64,000 bases of DNA from Herbidospora yilanensis (GCF_001570565.1 NZ_BBXE01000022.1:1-64000); one strand, 5' to 3'; numbered from the stretch's first letter, positions 24,873-33,962 are shown. Notes: generated by a model not told the origin, from the sequence alone. Program-made: numbers and translations.

Positions 24873-25892
24873 TTAATAGGCGAGTGCCTTTGTCTTGGCG
24901 CTCGGGGCCAGCATCGTCTCCTGGAACTTCGGGAACGCGACCGTGCGCGCGTCGCCGTCACTGGTGTAGCGCTCGCCCGGGTTCTCCTTCAGCCAGTCGA
25001 GCCACCCCGTCGAGCAGAACTTCGCGCAGTCGCCCTTCTTGTCCATCGACCGGATGCGCGGGATGCCCAGCGGGTCGAACGCTCCGCTGAACGGCGACTG
25101 GGCCGGCATGTAGCCCGCCAGGAACACGCCGGAGTAGTTGTACTTCACCCCCTTGTCGGAGCCCTTGAGCGCCCACTCCTTGGTCTTCGGCTGGTTGCCG
25201 TAGGGGAGGGCGAAGGTGACGACCTCGCCGCCGTTGAGGTCGGTGATCAGCTTGTGCCCGGCGGTGACCTCGTCGAGCACGACCTGCTTGGGCTTGCCCA
25301 TCAGGTTGGTGTGGTCTTTCGTGTGGTTGCCGAGTTCCATGCCGTGCTGCTTCAGCCAGGCGACGATCTGCGCCTGCTCGGCCGGGCTGCTCTTGCCGAA
25401 CATGTCGCGCGTCACGTAGAAGGTGGCCACCGGGCGGAAGCCCGGGTACTTCGCACCCGCCTCCAGCAGGATCGCCACCGCCGTGTCCTTGGCCGGGGTG
25501 CCGGTCCCGTCAAGGGTGACCTGCGACGGCGACGAGTCGTCGAAGGTCAGCACGACCGGGTGCTTCCCGGCCGGAATGTCGATCTTCCCGGTCACGTACT
25601 CGGCGGCGGTGATCGGCACGTAGCCTTCCTTGGCCAGCCGTTCGAGCTCGGTGCGGAACTGCTTGGGCGTGCGGTCGTCCTGGGTGGTCGGGTTCTCGAT
25701 GATGCGGTGGTACATCAGGACCGGGATCTGACCCAGTTCGTTGGCCTTGACCGCCTTCGCGTTGGCCGCGCTCACCGGCTTGATGGCCGCCGGTTTGACC
25801 TCGACCGCCGTAGCGGGCTTCTGGCCTTGGTTGGCGCCACATGCCACACACCCGGCCAGCACGATCAATCCGACAGTCGCCGCGGCTCTCAT
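24873..25892 (-). CDS. Polysaccharide deacetylase family lipoprotein
   Basis: 339 aa. The N-terminus MRAAATVGLIVLAGCVAC is a lipoprotein signal with lipobox LAGC (Cys15), so the protein is probably membrane-anchored outside. The NodB-homology domain begins at about residue 55: PVLMYHRI, the catalytic LTFDDSSPSQ, the metal-binding HTKDHTNL, and later FALPYG. The spacing is that of the CE4 group; a substitution in the first motif (FDDSSP rather than FDDG) is noted. It may deacetylate wall or surface glycan. ATG at 25892 with GGAGGGG upstream. Confidence 0.88.
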   Translation of the reverse strand: MRAAATVGLIVLAGCVACGANQGQKPATAVEVKPAAIKPVSAANAKAVKANELGQIPVLMYHRIIENPTTQDDRTPKQFRTELERLAKEGYVPITAAEYVTGKIDIPAGKHPVVLTFDDSSPSQVTLDGTGTPAKDTAVAILLEAGAKYPGFRPVATFYVTRDMFGKSSPAEQAQIVAWLKQHGMELGNHTKDHTNLMGKPKQVVLDEVTAGHKLITDLNGGEVVTFALPYGNQPKTKEWALKGSDKGVKYNYSGVFLAGYMPAQSPFSGAFDPLGIPRIRSMDKKGDCAKFCSTGWLDWLKENPGERYTSDGDARTVAFPKFQETMLAPSAKTKALAY

Positions 25893-26005
25893 CTCTGGTG
25901 CCCCTCCGATAAGTCATGTCATTGACACGGAGAGTGATCCCCTTAGGTGAGGACGAAGACGGCTAAGAGATTTTAAAGTTCACGTACAGGGCGAAATGTG
26001 GCATT

Positions 26006-26052
26006 CGGGATGCCGGTGGTGAGGGGGCGAAGTGTCACCGACCGGCATCCCG
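26006..26052 (-). terminator. Hairpin terminating the formate dehydrogenase operon
   Basis: CGGGATGCCGGT (26006-26017) pairs with ACCGGCATCCCG (26041-26052), and an inner GGTGA/TCACC pair extends the stem. It lies 53 bp after the fdhD stop. No long T-run is present. Confidence 0.6.
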
Positions 26053-26104
26053 TCCGCCATCGTGAAGACGCCACCGGCCATGCCCCTGACCTCGGGCGGC
26101 GGTA

Positions 26105-26935
26105 TCACGATGACGTGCTGATCCGCTCCTCTCCGGAGTAGACGTTCATGGACCGGCCACGCACGAACCCGAGCAGGGTCAACCCGGATTCGGCGGCCAG
26201 TTCCACCGCCAAGCTTGACGGCGCCGACACCGCGGCCAGCACCGGAACGCCCGCCATGACGGCCTTCTGGACGAGTTCGAACGAGGCCCTGCCCGACACC
26301 ATGAGCGCCGTTTGCCGAAGGGGCAGCCGGTCGTCGCGCAGCGCCCACCCGACGAGCTTGTCGACCGCGTTGTGACGGCCGACGTCCTCTCTGACGGCCA
26401 GCGCCCGCCCGGCCGGCGTGAACAGCCCGGCGGCGTGCAGGCCGCCGGTCCGGTCGAACACCTTCTGGGCGGTACGCAGCCTTTCGGGCAACTCGGCGAT
26501 GACCTCTTCGGAGAACGTGACGTCGTCGGGGGCGACGTCCCAGCGGGCGACGGTCCGGACCGCGTCGAGCGAGGCCTTGCCGCAGACGCCGCACGACGAG
26601 GTCGTGTAGAAGTTGCGCTCCAGGGAGGTGGCCGGCGGCCGTACGCCCGTCGTGAGCCGCACGTCGAGCACGTTGTAGGTGTTCTGGCCGTTCTCCAGGG
26701 CCCCCGCGCAGTAGCGGATCGCCTCGATGTCGCTCGCCTTGCCGATGACGCCCTCGCTGACGAGGAACCCGGCGGCGAGGTCGAAGTCGTCGCCGGGGGT
26801 GCGCATCGTGATGGTGAGCGGCTTGCCGTTGAGCCGGATCTCCAGCGGTTCCTCGGCGGCCAGCACGTCGACCCGGTGGTTGTGCCCGGTCTCCCGGAGC
26901 CGCAGGATCCGCCGCTGGACGGTGACCCTACCCAT
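26105..26935 (-). CDS. fdhD: Formate dehydrogenase accessory sulfurtransferase FdhD
   Basis: 276 aa. Transfers sulfur from a cysteine desulfurase to the Mo-bis-MGD cofactor, needed for active formate dehydrogenase. The functional CXXC (Cys115-Gly-Val-Cys118 in SSCGVCGK), EDVGRHNAVDKLVG and LMVSGRASFELVQKA are all present. It is the last gene of the fdh operon and overlaps the upstream small-subunit gene by 8 bp. Confidence 0.96.
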   Translation of the reverse strand: MGRVTVQRRILRLRETGHNHRVDVLAAEEPLEIRLNGKPLTITMRTPGDDFDLAAGFLVSEGVIGKASDIEAIRYCAGALENGQNTYNVLDVRLTTGVRPPATSLERNFYTTSSCGVCGKASLDAVRTVARWDVAPDDVTFSEEVIAELPERLRTAQKVFDRTGGLHAAGLFTPAGRALAVREDVGRHNAVDKLVGWALRDDRLPLRQTALMVSGRASFELVQKAVMAGVPVLAAVSAPSSLAVELAAESGLTLLGFVRGRSMNVYSGEERISTSS

Positions 26936-27794
26936 CGGAGGCCACGTTCTGGACGTGCTGGAAGCCGAACCGCCCCTTGATGCACAGGTTGCCGTGGGTC
27001 ACCGGGTTGTCGTGGGGGGAGGTGACCTTCACGATCGTGTTGTCCTGCACGTGGAGGGTCAGGTTGCAGCCCACGCCGCAGTAGCTGCAGATCGTGGTGG
27101 TCTGGGTCTGCCGATCTTCGTCCCAGGTGCCGGCCTCGCGCATGTCGAACTCGTTCTTGAACGACAACGCGCCCGTCGGGCAGACCTCGACGCAGTTGCC
27201 GCAGAACACGCACGCCGAGTCGGTCAGGGGGGCGTCGAACTCGGTGGAGATCGTGGCGTCGAAGCCGCGCCCGGCGACCGAGATGGCGAAGGAGTTCTGC
27301 CACTGCTCGCCGCACGCGTCGACGCACTTGTAGCACAGGATGCACTTGGCGTAGTCGCGCACGTAGAGGTCGTTGTCGACCTTCGGGGGCTCGGCGACCG
27401 TGGCGGCGTCTTCGCCGAAGCGGGCCGGGTCGGCCCCGTATTCGGCCATCCACTCCTTGGCGTTGGGAGTGGTCGACAGGTCGACCGAGGAGCCGAGCAG
27501 CTCCAGCACCACCTTGCGGCTGTGGCGGGCGCGGTCGGAATCGGTCTTCACGACCATGCCGGGTTCGGCCTTGCGGGAGCACGCCGGGGCGAGGGTGCGG
27601 GCGCCCTCGACCTCGACGACGCAGACCCGGCAGGCGTTCTTCGGGCTGAGGGTGTCGCCGTAGCAGAGGGTCGGGATGTCCTTGCCGGCCGTCTGGCAGG
27701 CGTCGAGCAGGGTGTCGCCTTCGGGGACGCGCATCGCCTCGCCGTCGACGGTGATCTCGATGAGCCGCCGTGGCGGACGCAGGGGGACGCTCAT
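26928..27794 (-). CDS. Formate dehydrogenase alpha subunit, N-terminal Fe-S half (separate gene)
   Basis: 288 aa carrying four Fe-S sites in the order found at the N-terminus of NAD-linked FdhA/FdsA: [2Fe-2S] (Cys44, 55, 58, 72), two ferredoxin-like [4Fe-4S] (Cys151/154/157/161 and Cys195/198/201/205), and the [4Fe-4S] motif of the molybdopterin domain (Cys236, 239, 243, 271 in CSYCGVGCNL). The chain stops just after LCIKGRFG, where FdhA normally continues into the Mo-binding body. That body is encoded by the first gene of the operon (29670-31595). Starts by ATGA overlap with fdhB. Confidence 0.9.
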   Translation of the reverse strand: MSVPLRPPRRLIEITVDGEAMRVPEGDTLLDACQTAGKDIPTLCYGDTLSPKNACRVCVVEVEGARTLAPACSRKAEPGMVVKTDSDRARHSRKVVLELLGSSVDLSTTPNAKEWMAEYGADPARFGEDAATVAEPPKVDNDLYVRDYAKCILCYKCVDACGEQWQNSFAISVAGRGFDATISTEFDAPLTDSACVFCGNCVEVCPTGALSFKNEFDMREAGTWDEDRQTQTTTICSYCGVGCNLTLHVQDNTIVKVTSPHDNPVTHGNLCIKGRFGFQHVQNVASDG

Positions 27795-29662
27795 GAGCTC
27801 TCCTTAGCCGTGAACACTCCAAGCCGGTCGATGGCCGATTCGACGGCGTTCCAGGCGGTCTGGCCCAGGCCGCAGATCGAGGCGTCGCGCATGGCCTGGC
27901 CCACCTCCCGCAGGAGCACCAGATCGCCCTCGCTGCGCCGTTTGGAGAGCCGGTGGAGGGCCTCCTCCTGGCGGACCGTGCCGACCCGGCAGGGCACGCA
28001 CTGGCCGCACGACTCGTCGCGGAAGAACTCGGCGATGCGCAGCAGCACGCCGGGCAGCTCGACCGTGTCGTTCAGCACCAGCACGACCCCGGAGCCGAGC
28101 GTGGCCCCGGCGGCGCGGGTGCCCTCGAAGGTCAGCGGGATGTCGAGCTCGTCGGCCCGCACGAACGCCCCGGCCGCACCGCCGAGCAGGACCGCCCGGA
28201 GCTCGCCGGTCGCGCCCCCGGCGAGGTCGAGCAGGTCGCGCAGGCTGGCGCCGAACGGAACCTCGTAGATGCCCGGCCGATCGACCGTGCCCGAGACGCA
28301 GAACAGCTTGGTGCCGGTCGACGACGACGTGCCGACGGCCGCGTAGGCGGCGGCGCCCATCTCAAGAATGTGGGGGACGTTGACGAGGGTCTCGACGTTG
28401 TTGACGACCGTGGGCTTGCCGAACAGGCCCTTCTCCACCGGGAACGGGGGCTTGGTCCGGGGCTCGCCCCGGAACCCCTCGATCGAGTTGAAGATCGCGG
28501 TTTCCTCGCCGCAGATGTAGGCCCCCGCGCCCCGCCGGATCTCGATGTCGAAGGAGAACCCCTGGCCGAGGATGTCGTCGCCCAGCAGGCCCCGCGACCG
28601 CGCGACGGATATCGCGTTCTCCAGCCGTTTGAGCGCGCGCGGGTACTCGCCCCGGATGTAGAGGTAGCCGAGGGCGCAGCCGTTGGCGTAACCCGCGATG
28701 GTCATGGCCTCGATCAGGGCGAACGGGTCGCCCTCCATCAGGACCCGGTCTTTGAAGGTGCCCGGCTCGCTCTCGTCGGCGTTGCAGACGAGGTAGTGGG
28801 GCCGGTCGAGCTGCCGCGCGGTCGCCTCCCACTTGCGGCCGGTGGGGAAGGCCGCGCCGCCCCGCCCGACGAGCCCGGACTCCAGGACCTCGCGGATGAC
28901 CCCGTTGGGACCGAGCTCGAAGGCCCGGCGTAAGCCGGTGTAGCCCCCGGTCGCCCGGTAGTCGTCGAGGCTCAGGGGGTCGACGACGCCGATGCGCCTG
29001 AGCAGGACCAGATCGTCGGGCCGGGGCGACCGGCCGCCCTCACCCGGAACGGCATCCGGGCCTGTCTGCCCGCGCGGTCGGGTCTGTGGCACCGCGGCCT
29101 CGACCGGAGGTTCTTCCGTCGTGGTCGGCCACTCCTGCCCGACGGCGCACGGCCCGTAGACCGCGTTCGCCGGGGGATCGCCCGCCTCGATCGCCAACGC
29201 GGCGGGAGCACGTTCGCACAGGCCCAGGCACGGGCTGGGCTGCCAGGAGACCCCGGGTGGGCCGAAGCGTTCCTCGACGTCGCGGCGGACCGCATCGGCG
29301 CCCTTGGCCGCGCACGCGAGGTCGGTGCAGACGTGGAGCACCCGCGCCTGGCGGGGCTTGACGGAGAACAGCGAGTAGAAGGTCGCCACCGAATAGGCCT
29401 CGGCCGGCGGGATCGTCAGACGGCGGCAGATGTAGTCGAGCGCGCCCTCGCTGATCCAGCCGACCCGGTCGTTGACCGCGTGGAGGGCGGGCAGCAGCAG
29501 GTCGCGGCGGTCGCGTGCCACCCGGGGGGCCTGCGTGGCGAAGCGCAGGTCGAACTCGGTGCGGTCGCCGCCGTCCCAGGCGGACGAGGGCGCCCCGAGG
29601 AGCGCGTCGACTGCGGCGCGCTCCTCGGCGGTCGGTTCGGCGTCGCGGAACCGAAGATCCAT
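27791..29662 (-). CDS. NAD-dependent formate dehydrogenase diaphorase subunit (NuoE-NuoF fusion)
   Basis: 623 aa. The N-terminal NuoE-like thioredoxin-fold domain holds a [2Fe-2S] site (Cys112, 117, 145, 149). After an acidic/Pro linker (about 190-215) comes a NuoF-like domain with the FMN/NAD signature (VGRGGAAFPTGRKW and NADESEPGTFKDR) and a [4Fe-4S] site (Cys552, 555, 558, 597). It would take electrons from the Fe-S chain and reduce NAD+. Such E-F fusions occur in soluble NAD-formate dehydrogenases and bidirectional hydrogenases. Second gene of the operon, 7 bp from the catalytic subunit gene. Confidence 0.92.
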   Translation of the reverse strand: MDLRFRDAEPTAEERAAVDALLGAPSSAWDGGDRTEFDLRFATQAPRVARDRRDLLLPALHAVNDRVGWISEGALDYICRRLTIPPAEAYSVATFYSLFSVKPRQARVLHVCTDLACAAKGADAVRRDVEERFGPPGVSWQPSPCLGLCERAPAALAIEAGDPPANAVYGPCAVGQEWPTTTEEPPVEAAVPQTRPRGQTGPDAVPGEGGRSPRPDDLVLLRRIGVVDPLSLDDYRATGGYTGLRRAFELGPNGVIREVLESGLVGRGGAAFPTGRKWEATARQLDRPHYLVCNADESEPGTFKDRVLMEGDPFALIEAMTIAGYANGCALGYLYIRGEYPRALKRLENAISVARSRGLLGDDILGQGFSFDIEIRRGAGAYICGEETAIFNSIEGFRGEPRTKPPFPVEKGLFGKPTVVNNVETLVNVPHILEMGAAAYAAVGTSSSTGTKLFCVSGTVDRPGIYEVPFGASLRDLLDLAGGATGELRAVLLGGAAGAFVRADELDIPLTFEGTRAAGATLGSGVVLVLNDTVELPGVLLRIAEFFRDESCGQCVPCRVGTVRQEEALHRLSKRRSEGDLVLLREVGQAMRDASICGLGQTAWNAVESAIDRLGVFTAKESS

Positions 29663-29669
29663 GCGTCGG

Positions 29670-31595
29670 TCACCCGGCCTTCGCGGGAACGAGGCGGTCG
29701 ATGCGCACCGCCGCGGCCTTGAACTCCGCCGTTCCGGCGATCGGGCAGGTCGCCTCGATCGTCAGGGCGTTGGTGTCGACCTCGTCGGGGAAGTGCATCG
29801 TCATGAAGACCAGGCCGGGACGCAGCGCCGGGTCGATGTAGACCGGGGCCACGACGGTGCCCCGCCGTGAGGAGACGCGGACCTCTTCGCCCGCGGTGAC
29901 GCCCAGCGTGGCGGCGTCTTCCGGGGACAACTCGATGTTCTCGCCGCGCCGCAGCGGGGAGGCGAAGCCGGAGCTCTGCACCCCCGTGTTGTAGGAGTCG
30001 AGGCGGCGGCCGGTGGTGAGCCGGAACGGGTATTCGTCGTCGAGCAGGTCGACCGGTGGCGAATGGCGCAGGATCGCGAACGGCGCCGGTCTGCCACGTT
30101 TGCCGGGGTCGGTCTCCCACAGCCGGCCGTGGAGGAACGGGGGTTCGAGCTCCTCGGTCGAGGGGCAGGGCCACTGGATGCCCTGGTGTTCGGCCAGCCG
30201 CTCGTAGGTCATGCCGTAGTGGGCGGGCGAGACCGAACGCAGTTCGTCCCAGACCTCTTCGGCGCCGGAGTAGTTCCAGTCGTGGCCGAGCCGGCGGGCC
30301 AGCTCGCACAGGATCCAGATGTCGTCGCGGGCCTCGCCCGGCGGCACCAGCGCGGCGCGCACCCGCTGGACACGGCGCTCGCTGTTGGTGAAGGTGCCGT
30401 CGGACTCGCACCAGGCCGCCCCGGCGGGCAGCACCACGTCGGCCATCTGGGCCGTCTTGGTCAGGAAGATGTCTTGGACGACCAGGTGGTCGAGCATGCT
30501 GAGCCGCTTGACGCAGCTCAGCGAGTCGGCCTCGGACTGGACCGGGTTCTCGCCGATCAGATAGCAGGTGGTGACCTCGCCCTCGGCCATGGCCTCGAGC
30601 ATCTCGGTCAGGTTGAGGCCGTAGCGGGGCTGGATGGGCACCTGCCAGGCCGACTCGAAGCGGGCCCGGATCGCGGGGTCGAGGATGTCTTGGAAGCCGG
30701 GGAGACGGTTGGGGATGGCGCCCATGTCGCCGCCGCCCTGCACGTTGTTCTGGCCGCGCAGCGGCGACAGGCCCGAGCCGTAGCGGCCGACGTGGCCGGT
30801 CAGCAGGGACAGGTTGATGAGGGCGCGCACGTTGTCGGTGGCGTTGTGGTGTTCGGTGATGCCGAGCGTCCACACCAGTTGCGCGCGGTCGGCGCGGGCG
30901 TAGGCGTGGGCCATCTCGCGGATCGCCTCGGCGGGCACGCCGGTGACCTGCTCGGCCGCCGACAGAGTCCACGGTTCGACGCTGGCGGCGTATTCGGCGA
31001 AACCCTCGGTGGCGCGCTCGATGAACGTCGTGTTGTGGAGACCGGCGTGGATGATCTCGCGGGCCACGGCGTGGGCGAGCGGGATGTCGGTGCCGACGTT
31101 GAGCCCCAGCCAGCGGTCGGCCCACTGGGCGGTGCCGGTCCGGCGGGGGTCGACGGCGAACATCCTGGCGCCCTTGCGGATGCCCTTGAGGACGTGCTGG
31201 AAGAAGATGGGGTGGGCGTTGCGGGCCGCCGAACCCCACATCAGGATCACGTCGGCGTCTTCGACCTCCTGGTAGGAGGAGGTGCCGCCGCCGCTGCCGA
31301 AGACGGCCGACAGGCCCGCCACGCTCGGGGCGTGGCAGGTGCGGTTGCACGAGTCGACGTTGTTGGTGCCGATGACCACCCGGGTGAACTTCTGGCCGAT
31401 GTAGTTCATCTCGTTGGTCGACCGGGCGCACGACAACATGGCGAAGGCGTTGGGCCCGTGGGCCGCCACGTTGCGCCGGAACCCCTCGGCCGCGCGGTCG
31501 AGCGCCTCATCCCACGTGGCCCGCCGCAGCACACCGTTCTCGCGCACCAGGGGATGGGTCAGCCGGTCGTAGTGCTCGGCCTTCTTCCTCTTCAT
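29670..31595 (-). CDS. Formate dehydrogenase catalytic (Mo-bis-MGD) subunit, lacking its N-terminal Fe-S part
   Basis: 641 aa. This is the molybdopterin oxidoreductase body: it starts at the segment that normally follows the first [4Fe-4S] motif (HPLVRENGVLRRATWDEALD). It has the Mo ligand and catalytic pair Cys87-His88 (DSCNRTCHAPSVAGL) and later the molydop-binding domain (about 530-635, FRLTTGRRLDSYNTG). Cys rather than Sec is used. Its missing [4Fe-4S] half is encoded by the third gene of the same operon. ATG at 31595 follows GGTGAGG. Regulatory motif at 31616-31637. Confidence 0.92.
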   Translation of the reverse strand: MKRKKAEHYDRLTHPLVRENGVLRRATWDEALDRAAEGFRRNVAAHGPNAFAMLSCARSTNEMNYIGQKFTRVVIGTNNVDSCNRTCHAPSVAGLSAVFGSGGGTSSYQEVEDADVILMWGSAARNAHPIFFQHVLKGIRKGARMFAVDPRRTGTAQWADRWLGLNVGTDIPLAHAVAREIIHAGLHNTTFIERATEGFAEYAASVEPWTLSAAEQVTGVPAEAIREMAHAYARADRAQLVWTLGITEHHNATDNVRALINLSLLTGHVGRYGSGLSPLRGQNNVQGGGDMGAIPNRLPGFQDILDPAIRARFESAWQVPIQPRYGLNLTEMLEAMAEGEVTTCYLIGENPVQSEADSLSCVKRLSMLDHLVVQDIFLTKTAQMADVVLPAGAAWCESDGTFTNSERRVQRVRAALVPPGEARDDIWILCELARRLGHDWNYSGAEEVWDELRSVSPAHYGMTYERLAEHQGIQWPCPSTEELEPPFLHGRLWETDPGKRGRPAPFAILRHSPPVDLLDDEYPFRLTTGRRLDSYNTGVQSSGFASPLRRGENIELSPEDAATLGVTAGEEVRVSSRRGTVVAPVYIDPALRPGLVFMTMHFPDEVDTNALTIEATCPIAGTAEFKAAAVRIDRLVPAKAG

Positions 31596-31615
31596 TGACC
31601 TCACCCTTTCGCATT

Positions 31616-31637
31616 CTGTATGCAGACTACGGTATGC
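31616..31637. promoter_or_regulatory. Operator site A upstream of fdhA
   Basis: CTGTATGCAG (31616-31625) and CTACGGTATGC (31627-31637) lie 21-42 bp upstream of the catalytic subunit gene. GTATGCAG is shared with sites C and D, and the reverse complement of the second part (GCATACCGTAG) matches the CATAC-N-GTA core of the others. Confidence 0.55.
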
Positions 31638-31641
31638 CCGC

Positions 31642-32625
31642 TCATGCGGCGCCAACAAGCCGGGTCTGGGTGTCGAGCAGATCGGTGACGGCATGGATCG
31701 CCCGGAGCGTGGGCACCGGGGTCTCGGTCAGGCCGGCCAGTTCGACCACCGCCGACAGCAGCACGTCGAGTTCGAGGGGCTTGCCCTTCTCCAGGTCCTG
31801 GAGCGTGGAGGTCTTGTGCTCGCCGGCCTTCTCGGCCCCGGCGAGCCGCCGCTCGATCGAGATGTGGGGGTTGCAGCCGACCGCCTGGGCGACCGCGACC
31901 GTCTCTTCCATCATGGTTCTGACGAGCTCGCGGGCGCCGGTGTGGCGGCAGATGCCGGCCATCGTCGCGCGGGCGAGCGCGCTGATCGGGTTGAACGCGA
32001 CGTTGCCCATCAGCTTGACCCAGATGTCTTTGCGCAGATCGGCTTCGACCGGGCATTTGAGGTCGCCGGCGACCATGGCGTTGCTGAACTCGACGCACCT
32101 GGGCGACAACCGCCCGCTGGGCTCGCCGATGGAGAAGCGGGTTCCTTCGAGGTGGCGGATCACGCCGGGGGCCTCGATCTCGGTGGCGGCGTAGACGACG
32201 CAGCCGATGGCGCGCTCCAGCGGGAGCGCCTCGGTCACCGAGCCGCCAGGGTCGACGCTCTCGATGCGGTAGCCGTCGTAGGGGCCGCCGAGCCGGTGGA
32301 AATACCACCACGGGATGCCGTTCTGGGCGGCGATGAGGCTGGTGGACTCGTGGAGCATGGGCGCGATCATCTGACCGGCCGCGGCGTAGGAGTTGGCCTT
32401 CAGGCCGAGGAAGACGTGGTCGACGGGGCCGACCTCGTGGGGATCGTCGGTGGTGTGCGGGTGGGCGGTGAAGTCGCCGCGCGGGCTGAGCACGCGCACG
32501 CCTGACTTCCGCATGGCCGCGAGATGCTCCCCGCGGGCTATCAGATGCACCTCGACGCCGGCGCGATGCAGGGCGGCCCCCACATACGCGCCGATGGCGC
32601 CGGCGCCAAGAACAGCGACCTTCAC
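31642..32625 (-). CDS. PanE-family (2-dehydropantoate 2-reductase-like) reductase, candidate oxalyl-CoA reductase
   Basis: 327 aa. The N-terminal Rossmann domain begins KVAVLGAGAIGAYVGAALHRAG, typical of NADPH-dependent ketopantoate reductases. A conserved KANS follows (GLKANSYAAA, catalytic Lys region), and the C-terminal domain has KDIWVKLMGNVAFNPISALARATM. In Methylobacterium extorquens a PanE-family protein (PanE2) was assigned as oxalyl-CoA reductase for oxalate assimilation. Placement here between fdh, moeA and the frc locus, with a shared operator, makes the same role likely. Pantoate synthesis is the alternative. GTG at 32625 has CGGAGC 5 nt upstream. Confidence 0.85.
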   Translation of the reverse strand: MKVAVLGAGAIGAYVGAALHRAGVEVHLIARGEHLAAMRKSGVRVLSPRGDFTAHPHTTDDPHEVGPVDHVFLGLKANSYAAAGQMIAPMLHESTSLIAAQNGIPWWYFHRLGGPYDGYRIESVDPGGSVTEALPLERAIGCVVYAATEIEAPGVIRHLEGTRFSIGEPSGRLSPRCVEFSNAMVAGDLKCPVEADLRKDIWVKLMGNVAFNPISALARATMAGICRHTGARELVRTMMEETVAVAQAVGCNPHISIERRLAGAEKAGEHKTSTLQDLEKGKPLELDVLLSAVVELAGLTETPVPTLRAIHAVTDLLDTQTRLVGAA

Positions 32626-32656
32626 ACTAGCTCCGTTCTCGCGTCGACAGTGCATT

Positions 32657-32671
32657 CGGTATACGGTATGG
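32657..32671. promoter_or_regulatory. Operator site B between panE-like gene and moeA
   Basis: CGGTATACGGTATGG; its reverse complement CCATACCGTATACCG differs from site E (CCATACGGTATACCG) at one position. It lies 32 bp from the panE-like start and 28 bp from the moeA start, so it could control both divergent genes. Confidence 0.65.
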
Positions 32672-32698
32672 CAACGGTGTCGTCAAGGAGGTCGACCG

Positions 32699-33892
32699 AT
32701 GACCGTGTTGTCGCATACCCGGCCCGAACACGCCGCCGGGCACGCCGACCTGCCCTGGGATCACGCCCGCCGGCTCGCCGCCGCGGCCACGCTGCCGCTG
32801 GTCGCGGCGGAGGTCCCGCTGTCGTCCGCCCACGGCCGCCGGCTCGCCGCCGCGCTGCGTGCGCTCGTGGCCCTGCCGGGCGCGGACCTGTCGGCGATGG
32901 ACGGCTACGCGGTCGGCGGCCCCGGCCCGTGGCAGGTCGTCGGCGGCGTGCTCGCCGGGGGTGCGCCGTTCCCGAGGGAACTCGGTCCGGGCGAGGCCGT
33001 GGAGATCGCCACGGGGGCGCCCGTGCCCGAGGGGGCGGTCTGCGTGGTGCCGTACGAAAAGACGGAGCGGGCCGGGCCGGTGATCGGCGGGCCGTGTGAG
33101 CCGGGCAGGCACATCAGGCGGCGGGGGGAGAACGTCTCCGAGGGCGAGGTCGTGCTGACCTCCGGGGCACTGGTCACGCCGGCGGTGCTCGGGCTGGCCG
33201 CCGGGCTCGGCCACGACACCCTGTGGGTGCGGCCGCGGCCCGTCGTGTCGGTGCTGGTCACCGGTGACGAGGTGGTGGGCTCGGGGGTTCCGGGGGCCGG
33301 GCTCGTGCGCGACGCGATGGGGCCGATGCTGCCGCCGCTGATCGCCTCGGCCGGGGGCGAGGCGCTGCCGCCGCGCCACCTGCCCGACGGGGCCGGGGTG
33401 CTGGAGGCCGCCCTCGGGGAACCAGGGGCCGACGTCGTCGTGGTCTGCGGCGCGTCGTCGAAGGGGCCGGCCGATCACCTGCGCGGCGTGCTCGGCCGGC
33501 TCGGCGCGGCGGTCCTGGTCGACGGCGTCGCGGTGCGGCCCGGCCATCCGCAGGCCCTCGCCCGGCTTCCGGGAGGGCGGCTGGTGGTCGGGCTGCCCGG
33601 CAATCCCTTCGCCGCCCTGGCGGCCGCGATGACGCTGCTGGTGCCGGTGTTGCGTGCCCTTGACGGGCGGCCCGAGCCCGAAGGCGAGCTCAGCGCCGTC
33701 GCCGGGCCGGTGCGCGCTCATCGGCGCGACACCCGCCTGGTGCCCGTCTGGAGATCGGCGCGCGGCGCGATCCCGGTGGGCCACGACCAGCCCGGGTCGC
33801 TGCGAGGTGCGGCGATGGCCGACGCCCTGGCCGTGATCCCGCCCGGCTGGGAGGGCGGCCCGGTGGAGCTTCTCGCGCTGCCCCTGCGGTAA
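32699..33892 (+). CDS. moeA: Molybdopterin molybdenumtransferase MoeA
   Basis: 397 aa. Inserts molybdate into adenylated molybdopterin to give Mo-cofactor. Family features: LSAMDGYAV (residues about 64-72), EIATGAPVPEGA, RRRGENV, VLVTGDEVV, and the C-terminal LVVGLPGNPFAALA. Several usual residues are altered (GASSKGPADHL in place of the common GGVSVGDYD). ATG at 32699 with AAGGAGG upstream. A cluster copy beside a Mo-formate dehydrogenase suggests dedicated cofactor supply. Confidence 0.9.
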   Translation: MTVLSHTRPEHAAGHADLPWDHARRLAAAATLPLVAAEVPLSSAHGRRLAAALRALVALPGADLSAMDGYAVGGPGPWQVVGGVLAGGAPFPRELGPGEAVEIATGAPVPEGAVCVVPYEKTERAGPVIGGPCEPGRHIRRRGENVSEGEVVLTSGALVTPAVLGLAAGLGHDTLWVRPRPVVSVLVTGDEVVGSGVPGAGLVRDAMGPMLPPLIASAGGEALPPRHLPDGAGVLEAALGEPGADVVVVCGASSKGPADHLRGVLGRLGAAVLVDGVAVRPGHPQALARLPGGRLVVGLPGNPFAALAAAMTLLVPVLRALDGRPEPEGELSAVAGPVRAHRRDTRLVPVWRSARGAIPVGHDQPGSLRGAAMADALAVIPPGWEGGPVELLALPLR

Positions 33893-33962
33893 CCGGTTCG
33901 AAATCTTGTAACCCGCCGGAAAGGTATGGACATCCTCGGAAGCCGGGGGTAACCATGTTCCT

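Noticed and set aside
25980-26104. Short frame MADGMPVGDTSPPHHR after fdhD
   Set aside because: It is formed by the terminator hairpin and has no ribosome-binding site.
26928-31595. Treating the split fdhA as a frameshifted pseudogene
   Set aside because: The two parts are separated by an intact 1.9-kb gene, are in swapped order, and each has its own start signals and intact catalytic residues.
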